Below, in pieces: positions 10,929 to 22,708 of a stretch of 64,000 nucleotides of DNA. Source of the stretch: Gnetum montanum (taxonomy: Eukaryota; Streptophyta; Gnetopsida; Gnetales; Gnetaceae). Numbering within the stretch: position 1 is the first letter of the stretch; every line of letters begins with the position of its first letter. Both the position numbers and the translations under genes were made by a program. The stretch covers positions 427,618 to 491,617 of the forward strand of contig MNCI01003851.1 of NCBI GenBank assembly GCA_015680685.1, given 5' to 3'. The notes beneath the pieces are model-generated. The model was not told the origin of the DNA. It searched no databases and worked only from the letters and a program-made list of their open reading frames with translations.

Positions 10929-11891
10929 TGTAAGAATGGAAAAAATTGGTGCTATAAAACTAAAAGAATCCATGTGAAATAGTTTTAAGCCTAGGATCCA
11001 TGGGCCTCAAAAGGATCTAGGGTGTCTTAGGAAGTTTTGTTGATCACTTAAGGACTTGGAAAACCTGTTATTGAATGGAATATATGAAAATCAACAAAAA
11101 CATTTGAATGTAGATTCAACACTAGATTAGTGAGCAAGAATGAAAAATGATATTGAAAATGATAGAAAGTGTGACTAAAAAAGCTATAAACTTTGTATTA
11201 ACTACAAAGTAGAATGATGATAGGATATAAATTGTGAAACTATGAATGTTTTGTAGGTCTATAAAAAATGGTGTTGAATATCTAGCTTATGGATGGGTGG
11301 TCTATATTACACAGTTCTCCCAAATATATCTAATTTTCTCAATCCACTTCTAGATGTCACTACAATAGGATCTCAGTGCTCATGAAGATCAGTGTTGGAA
11401 TAAAAAATGTTCCTAAACTCTCAGATCTGCTCCAAAAGTCTCTAGTTTTGGAGAAATTTAAAATGATTCAAAAGTTCATAAAAATTATTTTGATTCTTAT
11501 TTTTAGAGGCCACCATTTTCCATTACTATGTTGATCATGTTTTGAAAAGTGTCCTAGATAATTGCATAGTGTATTTAACTATTTTTATGGAAAAAAATTG
11601 CAATGTATAATCCACCCTCTTTTTAACCTTTTGTGCCACACTTGAGAGTGTTTTTAACTTTTGAGCTCAAATACACTCACATAATGAGCTTGTTTGAAAA
11701 AATTTTCCATGAATTTCATTTTAATTGTTAAAAATGATCCATAATTTTTTTTTCCAAAACCAAGACATAAGGTAGCATTTTTTATCGGAAAACAAGATAA
11801 CTATTCGTGGTCTTGAATTTTATCAAAGTTACAATTAAATCTAGCTACTAGGCTATTTGTTCATTGATGAATTTTTCTTTGGGGTGTTTCA
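10929..11891 (-). repeat. 3' LTR of element X (963 bp)
   Basis: It aligns with 20978-21926 throughout; a clear shared block is 'ccaaaagtctctagttttggagaa'-like at 11432 and 21455. On the reverse strand it runs from TGAAACACCCC to TTCTTACA. Confidence 0.9.
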
Positions 11892-11907
11892 TTGGATTCT
11901 CTTTTTT
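11892..11907 (-). promoter_or_regulatory. polypurine tract of element X
   Basis: On the reverse strand the sequence AAAAAAGAGAATCCAA lies directly before the LTR. It resembles the tract before the 3' LTR of element B (acaaagagggaccaa). Confidence 0.75.
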
Positions 11908-13040
11908 GATGTTTTAAGGATTGACCTAAAAGACATTAACAAAGAATGCAAAACATCATCATGAATTCATCACCAATGCTCTTTCTCTGCACTTGATTCT
12001 ATAGTTGCTAAATTATACGAAGCAGTGCTCATGATGCTAAAATAAAATCACAACGAGATGATAAGAATTTGGAATGTGGTACTCTCTACATTAGTTCTCA
12101 AACAATCGTCACATGGACTAATTAAAATTTTCAATTGTGTTAACATCATGGCTATGGCATAGAATTGACATGTTCTATTTGTTGATGAGGTCTTCATACC
12201 TTGTGCTTGATATTCACTAGTTACATGTGCTTAGATTTGATCAAACCAGTGCTTTATCATGAGCTTCTTTGGCCACTTGTCTCATCATTTTTTGAGCCAT
12301 TGGTTACTTTGTTTTTGACTAATTTGGGCTCTTTTATTTCTTGGCATTCCTTCCCCCATTTTTTAGAGTCATTTATTTGCTTAACTTTAGGCTACATTTT
12401 CTCCTTTTTTCAAAATTGAAACCTTCATTAGGTTTCATTGCCAAGGATGAATTTTTATTTTCTCATTGAATGAAATTTTGGATATTTAATGAATTTATGG
12501 TTAAGCATGTTACAAATTTCATATGGCCATAGTACATTAGTATCAAACATAGGTTTTAATTTTTAGCAAGGTAAAAAGGGCTAAAGCTTAGTTATGGGGC
12601 TATGACTCAGAAGTGGTAGCAAGAGTGATGTGAGGTAAGCACTATTGATAAGGCCAAATAAGCAAGTCAAATCTGATGTATTGAGATCATGTGGTAAATA
12701 ACCACTATGATGAGTCATACCTCTAGGATGAATTTAGGCTCATCCTGCAAGCATAGCTTCAAAAAAATAAGGAAGAAAATCGAAGAGTTCATGCAATTAC
12801 AAGAGGTACATGAGATTACAAGTAAATATAGGTGACCACAAGATATAATTTATAGATCTTAAGAAATTTATGCCTCTCTTTGCAGTTTAGATAAATTCTG
12901 TAGTGCTTTTAGATGCAAAAGAAATAGCAGGTGATGCATTCTCACTTGTCATAGGCTACAAGGTCCATCAATGTCACATGCTTTCTTAGGTCTATGAACA
13001 AAATTTAATAATACTAAAAGAAAATAAGTCAATATTAGAT
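11908..13040. other. 3' non-coding part of element X
   Basis: No reverse transcriptase, RNase H or integrase motif is visible on either strand. The 72-codon hydrophobic frame at 12201-12419 is on the plus strand and looks like chance. The stretch is too short to hold the missing pol domains. Confidence 0.5.
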
Positions 13041-13290
13041 GTAATAAGGGGCATGCAAAGGTTTCTATATTTTCTTGTAGGGATTTGGTGATATCATTAG
13101 CAAGTCAACATAAAGGTGAGGAAAGTAGTTTTAGGGTTTTCTCATTACCATTATGGGTTCTAATAGAGATTTTAACTAGGGAATCCTCTTTGATGTTTCT
13201 AACCTCAAGGTCAAGAGCAGTTAGATCATTCTAGGGTATTAAGGCTATACAATCAAAAGACTTCTATCCTTTAGGTTAAGGCATTTAAGG
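13041..13290 (-). pseudogene. protease-RT linker of element X
   Basis: About 60 codons on the reverse strand (DLEVRNIKEDSLVKIS, then ANDITKSLQENIE) match the segment just before reverse transcriptase in element B (DLEVGNIIEESLVEIS, AQDITKVLQDSI) at more than half of the positions. In intact elements this part leads straight into reverse transcriptase. Here the match ends at 13041 and the polymerase is missing. Confidence 0.75.
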
Positions 13291-13439
13291 TCAACTTGGT
13301 CAAACCACATCACTAGAAGGATCCATTCAGGCTTATAGGTAGGTCAAATTATCCCCACATCTTTCTACCTCAGTCTTGCACATCAACATAAGTATGTCGA
13401 GTGGTATCTTCATGACATACTTATTTAAAAATGTTAACA

Positions 13440-13580
13440 TAATGCAAAGTACTTTAATAATAAAGGAAAATAAGGTCAAGAAAAGTAAAATAAGATAAAA
13501 TAAGATAATAAAATAATGTTAAAATAAGATCAAATAAGGCAAACAAGGTAAAAATAATGTAATAAATAATATTATTTGTT
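13440..13580. repeat. A-rich simple repeat (taaaataagat)
   Basis: Imperfect repeats of aaataagat-like words, low complexity. They separate the pol linker from the tandem arrays of element X. Confidence 0.6.
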
Positions 13581-13727
13581 ATTTGGGTTATTATATGATC
13601 AAAATATGCTAAAATTCAATGAAAATAGGTTATAAATGAGTAAAATAATGGATTTTTATATCAAATAAGTTACAAAATGCTAAATATCCCTATTTCCAAC
13701 ATGTATGAGCCAATGTCACGATGTGTG

Positions 13728-14037
13728 GGCATCTTGGGTTAGCTTGATAGTGTGTAAGGCCTAGTATAATAGCATGTGAGCACTCTCAGTTAGCTTGATA
13801 GCATGTGTGACCTAGTGGGGTAGCTTACCGAAATTCTAGGCTAGGTTGATAGTGTGGTTGACATGGTATGATAGATTTTAGAGCTTCATAACCTAGCTTG
13901 GGAGCATGTGAGGCCTAAACAAGCTATGAAACAAGCTACTGTAGTGTGTGAGATCTTACAAGTTGTGAAAAAAGCTAACATAGCATATGAGAGCTTATAA
14001 GATATGAAATATGCTAGCACAATATGTGAGACAACAT
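13728..14037 (-). repeat. tandem arrays of about 52 bp (x4) and 39 bp (x3)
   Basis: From 13728 to 13920 four loose units of about 52 bp each carry 'agcttgatagcatgtg'-like words. From 13921 to 14037 three units of exactly 39 bp follow (aagctatgaaacaagc ... starts). All lie in the spacer between protease and the pol linker of element X. The 70-codon reverse-strand frame at 13886-14098 is a by-product of the repeats. Confidence 0.75.
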
Positions 14038-14185
14038 GTGAAACCTTGATTATTTTTTCCCATGTTTTGTGGACCCACACATTAGTAAAATTGACCATGT
14101 TGGTAGCGTTTGATATTAGGAAACCAAATTTTTCATCAAAATAAAACCTATGGATCTAATTTTATTTTTAATTTTCCACCTCCAA

Positions 14186-14419
14186 CATGTGATACTAGAT
14201 GTGAAACTAATTTTCCATCTCTAGCATGTGAGACTACATCTGAAACTAAATTTTTACCTCAAGCATGTGAAACTACATGAAAAACTAATTTCCCACCATT
14301 AACATGTGAGACTTCATGTGAAACTAATTTTTTACCTTTAGCATATGAGAGTACATGTGAAACTAATTTCCCACCTCCAAAATGTGATAATGTATGTGAA
14401 ACTAATTTTCCATGTCTAG
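14186..14419 (-). repeat. six-copy 39-bp tandem array
   Basis: Six consecutive 39-bp units share catgtgagactacatgtgaa followed by actaattttccacctctag-like sequence. The length and the 'catgtgag' word recall the three-copy array 150 bp away, so both may stem from one array. A multiple of three with no conserved frame argues against a coding role. Confidence 0.9.
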
Positions 14420-17049
14420 TGTGTGAGCGATAGTTGATAGCTTATGAAGTAGTTCATTTGTAGTGTGTGAAAGCTAGAGAGAGGATTCTAATATCAAACC
14501 TTATAATATGAACCTAATTGCATTTTTTTATTTCATTGGTGTAATGTGTGAAATCTATACTAGAATCATAAAACTGATTCACAAAGCATATTAGAGTGAA
14601 TTTGGCTTTTACTACCTTCTATGCTCAGTGTGTTGGAGCAAACCCTAGTATTTTGGGATTCTCTTTACAATAGTCAAAGGCAAAACTTTTGAGATCTAGT
14701 AGCCATGATAAAGAAGAATGGATTGATGAGAAAAAATCCAAGACTAGAAGAGGTAGAGGAGACTCTAAGGATTGGATCAATGCTTCCTAATCTATCTATC
14801 GATGAATGATCTTTGTCAATGACTTCTAGGTGCATATTTTCCCTACATTTTCCTTCACTTTTCTGACTTAGATTGGCTACATTTTGGTTTTTTCTAGCTT
14901 GGATGTGATAGAATTTTAACTTTTACTCTATGTAGAATGAATGTCTTGGTATTTTAGGTAGTCATTGTAATGAATTTGACTTTTTTAGATTTTTCATGAT
15001 GAAGATGTGCATTTTTCTTATCCTAGTATGTAACATCCTAGATTACTCTAGCTATTCTTCATTCTTTATATCTTTTTCTATGCAAGATTGGTAGTGTTGG
15101 TGGGTTTTTGACCATATATGATTAGAATCCTTGATGTTTGGGAAGGGTAGATGTAGTGTAGATGGTTTCATTCATATTTGACTTTAGAAAAATATTTCTA
15201 AACTTTTTTACTATTAATTAACTACAAGTAGGTTTTTCTAGTTAGCTTCTAAATAGATTTTAGGTTTTTTGTACACTTTTAGATGAGTGTTTGGATGAAT
15301 TCTAGGTTGTTTTGGCAATGTTTACTACATTTATGATTCCAAATGAGTTTTAAATTTTTTTTCATATTTTTGCTAGACTTGGGGACCCACATTGATCAAT
15401 TTCTACTTGGAATGGAATGTTTTGAATTTTATTCTAGAAAATTTTTATAGTGTTTGAATGCTTGGGGCTTTTATTGGGCACTGTAAATTTTTCCTAGTCC
15501 TATTATCAACATGTGAATATCTTGGACCTACAGGAGTAGTAGATGAACCTCCCTAACATGATAGCAGAATGTATGAGGTACTTTGGGATTTTTTGAATGG
15601 GAAGAATGGTAGCATATGAGCTTTGGATTCATAAAATCTTGCATTTTTTACCTCCTCTTTCTCACATCCTAAGTGTTCTAGATTGATTGGGATTTTAACC
15701 ATTGTTTTTGAATTTTTCATTCTTCTATAGTGTTAGAACTATCAATATTAGTGATGTGTTTTGTGAAAATTTGGTTTTATATCAAATTTTTGTAGAAATT
15801 ATTTTTTGGTGTTCCATATATAAAAAATGGTAAACTTCATTTTTATTGTGGTAAGTGTTTAACAAAATGTAAAACTCCTATAAGTAGGATGTATGAAAGT
15901 TAAATCTTGATCACATTGCACTTCTAACCATGTTCACAAGCTTTTCTAATCTTGTGTTTATGCTTTACTAGTCAATGTTGTCAATTTTGAACTTATTTAC
16001 ATTTTAATTTATTTTTAGTGGTACTATCTTCTAACGGTTTTAATGTTTTGCTCGTCTACAGGCCTCTAGGAATGATGATGATTGCTTGAAAACATTCCCT
16101 CTTCTTCTCCAGTTATTTGATCTAAGCTATTAATGCTAATTACATATTATTATTAGGTGTTATAGCTACTAGCTTATTGCAACATTTGTATCTTGAGAGA
16201 TTTTTTATTATCTCTTTGTATTATGCTATGTGACTATAGTCATGATCATGGACTACTTGGCCAAGTTTGACATTCATGATGTTGTATGTTGCCTATTTTA
16301 ACATTACTCTTTTGTCACAAATTTTTACTTATTTTCTCTATTTCATATTTTCTACATTTTTTATTTTTATGTAAACAATAGATTTAGGTTGCATAGCTAA
16401 AGCAATAGTAGAATGCAAGGCTACAATGTAAAATTTGACAACATAATGTAATAAGATGAAAACTATAAAACAATGCATAATTATACAAATAAAAATTAAT
16501 TGTTATGTGTATACAATAGAAAGAAAGAGAGGCCACATATTCACTAGTTTTAGGCCTTGGCAAGCCATGGCTTCACTAGTTTTAGGCCCTAGCTAGCGAT
16601 TGCCATGAAAATTTTAGACCATGGAAAGTCATGGTTTATTAGTTTTAGGCTTGGTAGGTCATGGTACTATTTTATCAAAAATCATGATATAATTTTGAAA
16701 GAAAATGTAGGAATAAAACAAACACAAAAACATGATAAAAGGTTGTGAAAGTAAATAACCTATCATTGACAAAATAAGGGATAAGATGCTTATGATGGAT
16801 TTGTTGCTTGATCTATGATAAATCAAGGAATCACTTTTGCAATCTTTTGTTAACCATTTTTACTATTCAATATGGTAAGTGGTAGGTGTTCTTATTGGTT
16901 ATTTAATATTGTGGGATTGACATTGTTAACATTTTTTTTTTGTTTTTGATCCCATCTTGAATGTTAGGCATTTCATTCTAAAACTCCACCTCCAATCGTT
17001 GTTCAATGTTGACATTATTAATAGATGATAAAATCATGTTGTCACCAAA
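14420..17049. other. spacer of element X, no domain recognised
   Basis: Mostly A+T-rich. At 14706-14810 a 34-codon plus-strand frame is open but short. At 16535-16670 about four loose units of 32 bp contain 'tcactagttttaggcc' and 'catggct'. In Ogre-type Tat elements a spliced intron lies between gag-protease and reverse transcriptase; this spacer is in that place, but I did not find convincing splice sites. Confidence 0.45.
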
Positions 17050-17372
17050 AATCATAATTTCATTATCCTAATATGGAAAATGAATCTCCAGTGTATGGGA
17101 GATGAGACTACTTGAAACTTGGCTAACTATGACCTTCCTAGGATAATGTTGAAACTAGGTATTTCTTCAAACATTAGGAAATTAATAAAAAAAGGAAATT
17201 ATTCTTCAAGAAAAAATTCTAAGGTGATATAATCTCATACCACTTCCCATGATCCATTGAATTACTTGAGTGCACAGGTAGAGGTTTCCTAGATGTTTTC
17301 ACTTTGACCTAGTTTTTACATGATGATAAATGATATTACATTCGTTTTCAACCCATCATCCACATGAACATG
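17050..17372 (-). pseudogene. retroviral-type aspartic protease of element X
   Basis: It cuts the polyprotein in working elements. On the reverse strand the active-site region reads VHVDDGLKTNVISF. About 65 residues later comes FNIILGRS, the ILGRP-like block that closes plant gypsy proteases, followed by HWRFIF. Length and spacing fit the family. Stops interrupt it (one directly after ILGRS). It follows gag in the expected order. Confidence 0.75.
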
Positions 17373-17689
17373 ATGAACCTTATACTTGAAAAAACATTTG
17401 GTAATAAAGAGAGGATCAAAGAAAAATTCTCCATTTTATGGGTTAATTTTCACTTCACTATCATGAAATGTGAGCATGAGTTGATGCTTGTTTTTTATAA
17501 CCAAATTTTTCTCAATGATAGAGTGAATGGATTCTTTGTTAACAAGCATGTCTTCACTCATGATAATAGAGACCAACATTTGAACTAACACATCTTTCTA
17601 AGAAGGAGAATTCATGACTAGATTTATAAATTCAATGACGTGCTCTTTTATTTCAAGAAATCTTTAACTTATTCCATTATCATGAGAAA

Positions 17690-20194
17690 ATTATTTTTTG
17701 TTCATGTGTAATTTTTTAGCCTTAACCATATTGATTTTGTCCTTTCTTCTAAAAATTTTTGGATGATGTTTTAATAGATTTTTCTTGGGCCCCGTACTCA
17801 TACCTTGTTTGTGATGCTCTCTCAGATGACTACTTGATGCAGTTTGAGAAATGAAGTTCACTGGTAGGGCTACTCTAGGTGTACGTTTCAATAGGTCAAC
17901 TTATTTTCAAGCCTTTTTTTGTTGGCTACCTTCAGTAGGATTAGTCATGGGTTTGGTGCCAAGTAATTTTTTTTGTCAATAAAGTAACTTCTTATTGGTT
18001 GGTGATGATAGTGTTGAGGTATTGACCATAATAAGTAAGCATTGGTCATGGGTTGTTGCAAGTTTTCCTGTGGATAATGAAGGCACCCTAATAACAAATG
18101 GTTTCCTAGCTTTAGAAATATTGACAACACATTTCTTAGGTTATGATGTTGAGGCCACTAAATGTGAAAAATTTATGACAAAAGACACTTCAAGAACCAA
18201 AGGTGGTGGTACCCATGATGAATGATGTTTTAGGATTTATGTTTAGGGGTTGAGATAGTACCTTGATAACAAAAGGTTCTCTAGGAGAACTATACTAAGT
18301 AGATGTTGTAAATGAGGCTATGGTGTAGTTATCATTATTAGCATTTGGAAAGTTGGACTCATTCAAGACTAGCTCTCCATGGTCAATAATCTTCTAGAGA
18401 TCACCTTTCAATGCTAGGTGTAAATCAATAACTTGACTAGCTAGTTGATGATAATAAAAAATCATGTCAAGCTTGAAGTATTTTGGTTGTTTTGGATCAT
18501 CTTTAGTTGCTACTATTGGATATCTAGATATCTCACAAAGATGATCATGCCTCTTACAAGCATCCTTAGATAGTTTCTTATGTTGAATATGGTTGTCTTT
18601 AAGCCATTTTTCTAGAAGCTTAGATGGTTTCATAGGTAACTTACTATACTTAGACCTATCTTTGTGCTCAAAGTTTAACTTTGGCTAATTAGAAGTATAT
18701 TATGTATATGGTTGTAAGGGGTCAAAAGATGTGTTACGTGATGGAGACTTTTATCCTTTTATTTGTTTTCCATCTTTTGATACTATTGCCATAGTTTCTT
18801 ATGCTAGCTTAGTCTTATCTTTGTCCCTACTCATGTGTTAAATTTTGTGAGCCACATAGACCAAATCATTGTTAGTTTTAGTAACCTATTTAATGTTCCT
18901 AATTTGTGTAAAGACTTTTCTGAATGATTAGGATTCTATGTAGTGTAATTTTTACTTGATAAAGTTATTAACTATTTTCTTGAAGATGGCTAACAATTGG
19001 GTTTTAAAGATGGGCTCTAGAATCTTATTTAGTATTACATTCCATATTTGAATAAACCTTTATATTAGTTCAAGTGGTGCCTGGCTCATCATCATAAGTT
19101 GGTCTAAATTTGTAGTAGTCTTTAATTTGTACTTGAAATGGTTATAAAACTAAGCTATCAAGTCATCAAGAGAGGAGATAGAAACGTTTGGTAAGATTTA
19201 GTACTAGTCAATAGGATTTTCCAATAAAGACATAGGGAAGATATTGAGCATAGTGTGTGGCCAAGCTTGTAGTAAGAGATAATCCAAGTGGAAGGTAACA
19301 AGCTAAACATTAGGATTACCTTCACCAATATATTTGGTAAAATGAGGAATTGGAATGTCTACAACAAGATTTATATATGGGACAATAGGACTGATAGGAT
19401 CATATTGGTGAAAATATATAACCTTTACCATTTCGATGGTGCTAGCTTTAAGATTTTTCAACTTTTCTATAAGGATTTAGATTAGTCTAAAGGCTTGATC
19501 TAGGCTTTGGGATGCTCTTGTAGGTTATGCTTGTTATACGACTAGCTCAATAGAAGGTTGAGCAACTTGAGGTCATGTAATGGGCAATGATATGGATTGG
19601 AAAGATCTTTTGGATGATACTCTAGCATGGTTAAATAAAGAAAAAAAATTTAAATAAGGATTTGTAGAATGAAGGGAATGAAGGATTAGAAAAGGAGGTG
19701 GCATGGAAAAGACCATCGGTGGTGGTCTCACGGAATAAGGTTGGGTTGTGAAAGGCGTTATTGTGAATAGGGAGATGGATTGGAAGTTGGTTAAGAGACT
19801 TGATTCAAGAAGACTATGGACATAATCTAACTTATTACTAGCATGGAATACAATGTTTTATTTATTAATAAGTTAGGGATGGATTATTGTAAGGATCCCT
19901 CAAAATTAGTATCATTGTTTTTACAGCCCCCAAACCCATCCTAATTCTCTTGATCAAGCTATCTTTCTCACTTATTGAAAATTCCTCATTGGAATCCACT
20001 AATTGGACTAACATGTTGACAGAGAGTTCCAAAAGATCAATTTTATCATATAAGGAAGGGACATAATCTTTTTTGTTCTTATGAACAAATTCAAACTCAT
20101 GTTTGAAATATAACTTCTTGCATGAGATAGGTAGAGCACCTTGGATTTTTATGTGGATGAAGTTGTAATATTTCTTGGTAATATTGAAATGCAT
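17690..20194 (-). pseudogene. gag of element X
   Basis: The capsid-type protein of the element. The N-terminal part is open for 109 codons from ATG at 20194 and is K/D/E-rich. The retrotransposon gag core is at about 19400-18960: PHFTKYIGEGNPNV, then LVTFHLDYLLLQAWPH, ENPID, a Tyr between two stops, SISSLDDLIA and FYNHFKYKLKTTTNLDQL. The C-terminal part has PKYFKLDMIFYYHQLASQ, in the place of the knuckle but with its first Cys replaced. Several stops sit where the family has Trp or Gln. The basic segment at 17891-17691 may link gag to protease. Confidence 0.8.
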
Positions 20195-20977
20195 GGAATT
20201 TTATCCCAGATTTCTAAGGGATTACCTATGCTCCCTTATGGCCAAGGCCTTAGCGTCACATATGTGAGTAGATTCCTAGATCATGGCCATGCAAATAATG
20301 TTATATGGTAGGATGGTTAATGCAAAAGGCATAAATTATACAAGACCAAGTGATTGGACAAGCATGACAAAGGTTTTTAACATCTTAAACAAGTTGTAGC
20401 TCATATATTGTTCAAGGTATAATGTATAAGAAAAGCTTATAGCTTGTAAGAGATGTATCATATAAGATAAGCTTGTAGCTTATAAGATCACAACTTGTGT
20501 AAGACTTTAAAGTGTAGCGTATATAAGAAAAAATCAAGATATAACATAAGTGTGAAAATAAGAAGGATACGATTATCTGAAACTACAATAATAATGTTTT
20601 ATGAACATAAAAAAGGATTAATAGGTTGTATCATATTTATCCCAACATATTTGATGAATGGTAAGAAAAATACAAAAATTGGTTTAGTATATATGGGAAA
20701 AACATTGTGAAACTATAAATGCAAAGAATAGGGACAACAGTGGTTACTAAAATTGTAATAATAATAATAATAATAATCTTTTGTACCTATGAAAGAAAAG
20801 ATTGGTTGTCGCATAAAATGCTAGGGTTACAAAAAGCTCAAAATGATTTCTACTTTTTGAAATACAATATACAAAGCAAAAGCAAACAAAGAATATTTTG
20901 TAGATGGATTTGGATGAAGAAGTTAGACATATATCCTTCTTCTAGCAATAAAAACCTATAACAATGGAAATAATTGA
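20195..20977 (-). other. leader of element X with small repeats
   Basis: It lies between the 5' LTR and gag. Three loose 36-bp units (tataagataagcttgtagct-like) lie at 20425-20530, and an ATA microsatellite of about seven units at 20757-20777. The plus-strand frames of 71 and 80 codons here have no domain. Just inside the LTR I could not recognise a primer binding site with certainty. Confidence 0.5.
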
Positions 20978-21926
20978 TGTAAGAAATTTGAAAGAATCCA
21001 TAAAAAATAGTTTTAACTCAAGGATCTTAAAATGATTTGGGGCATCTTACATGATCTTTTCAATCACCTAAGGACTTAGAAAATTTGTTGCTGAATGGGC
21101 TATATGAAAATAGGATAAAATATGCAAATGCATATCTAACACTAAATTAGTAAGAAAGAATGAAAATTTATATGGAAAATGATAGAAATTATGGCTAAAA
21201 TCAAATTATAAACTTTTTATTAAGTACAAAGTACAATGGTGAGAAAATATAAATCATGAACCTATGAATGTTCCACATGTATTTCTAAAGAATAGTGCTA
21301 AAACTATAGCTTCTAGGTGGATAGTGTATGTCTCATAGCCCTTGCAAACATGTCTAATTTGCTTAATATATTTTTGAATGCCATTACAATAGGATCTCAA
21401 TGCTTATGATGATCAACATTGGAATGAAAAATATTCCTAGACTCTTAGATCTACTCCAAAAGTCTCTAGTTTTGGAGAAGTCTAAAATGATCCAAAATTC
21501 AACAAAAATGATCTTAATTATTGTTTTTGCATGCCACCATTTTTTGTTACTATGTTGATCAAGTTCCGCCAACTGTCCTAGGCAATTAAAAAGCAGATTT
21601 AATTATTTTCATGATCCAAAACTATAGTGTATCAACCATTAACATTTTTAAATTTTTGTATCATATTTGGCAATGTTTTTTTTAATTTTGAGATCAAATA
21701 TGCTTGCATAATAAAATTCATAGCTTATTTTACAATGTTGGACATGAATTTCATTTTACATGTTAAAAAATGATCCATAAGTTCTGCCAAAATAAGGTCA
21801 TAAGGTACCATTTTTAATGGGAAAACAAAATAATTGTTCCTACTCTTGAATCCAGTCAAAATTTCCATTAAAATATAGCTACTAGGCTTATCTATTTACT
21901 TATGAATGTTTCTTTATGATGTTTCA
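20978..21926 (-). repeat. 5' LTR of element X (949 bp)
   Basis: Direct repeat of 10929-11891, with the same TGTAAGAA at the left and GTTTCA at the right edge on the plus strand. Many point differences from its partner show the insertion is old. Confidence 0.9.
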
Positions 21927-21931
21927 ATAGG
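21927..21931. repeat. target duplication of element X, right
   Basis: The sequence atagg follows the LTR and equals the left copy at 10924-10928. Confidence 0.85.
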
Positions 21932-21969
21932 GATGTCACAACACTTAGGATTCTTGTGATTAAGCCTAT

Positions 21970-22334
21970 GCACTTCTCCCTGGTAGATGAAAGAAGCATC
22001 ATTGAAAACAAATCCAAGAAGTTTGATCCAATTCTCAAAATATGCCTACCCATTTCCATGTGGTGATGTAGAATAGGATAAATGAAGATTTAATTCTATA
22101 ATCTATAGAGATAATCATTTTAGGATTCTCTACTAAGCTTAAAGAGATAATTTTCATGCTATGATCAAACATCAAGGAGCTATCGAAGGATGTTTTGGTT
22201 TGTAGGAAATGTTTTGATAAGCTACAGGAGAAAAGAGAGTATTGGTAATTTATCATTGATAATAAATTGCTACTAGAAACTCATATTTTTAGAGCAATAT
22301 ACAACCCACCAAGATCTCAAATGTTTGCTAATAG
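21970..22334 (+). pseudogene. coiled-coil exon upstream of gene 2
   Basis: A plus-strand frame with about six stops encodes a helical, charged segment (FSTKLKEIIFM, IKELSKDVLVCRKCFDKLQ, EKREYW). It ends AATAG at a perfect GTAAGT donor (22335). It could be an exon of gene 2 or the tail of an earlier gene interrupted by element X. Reverse-strand open frames overlap it, but their products lack any feature, so I prefer the plus strand. Confidence 0.4.
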
Positions 22335-22708
22335 GTAAGTTAGAATTTAAGAGTTAGAAAAACTTAGCCTTTTATTTTTTAAAAGAGGTTACTTAAAGTT
22401 TGTTGTACAATATCAATGATTTGTATGTATAGAGTGATAATCATTTGAAATTCCTGCAAAAATTATTATAGAATCTCTCCTAGCATCAAAATAGGAGGCC
22501 TCAAGTGTTTTCCCATTTTGATAAGTAATATAATAAATTGAAACTACATAAGTTCTAAAACAAGTATAATAATTAGAGATGGCTTTATCCACTATGGAAT
22601 GATATCCATAGATAGAATTTAGAATGACCAAAGGGATTAAGAATCATCTTTAGGATAAATAAAAAGTAGAAATTAACCTTTGTATAATTTGGTTAACTTT
22701 GAAAATAA
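22335..22708. other. putative intron or gap between gene 2 exons
   Basis: It starts with GTAAGTTAGA. A 72-codon reverse-strand frame is open at 22413-22631 but has no recognisable feature. Confidence 0.35.

Larger units (their letters stand above)
10929..21926 (-). mobile_element. element X: Tat-related LTR retrotransposon, RT-less
   Basis: Two direct repeats of about 950 bp bound the element, with an identical atagg on both sides. Read on the reverse strand the order is: LTR (20978-21926), leader, gag (20194-17690), protease (17372-17050), a 3.5-kb spacer with tandem arrays, a segment that normally leads into reverse transcriptase (13290-13041), polypurine tract and LTR (10929-11891). I find no reverse transcriptase, RNase H or integrase in the 1.1 kb that remains, so the copy is either internally deleted or non-autonomous. 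The LTR start TGAAACACC (reverse strand) matches element B. Confidence 0.85.

Noticed and set aside
12201-12419. 72-codon plus-strand frame resembling a membrane protein
   Set aside because: T-rich reading of non-coding sequence in element X, opposite to its coding strand, without neighbours.
14186-14419. CRISPR array
   Set aside because: Head-to-tail 39-bp units without spacers, in a plant retroelement; no cas genes.
22413-22631. 72-codon reverse-strand frame
   Set aside because: It lies between two plus-strand exons with splice signals and has no recognisable feature.
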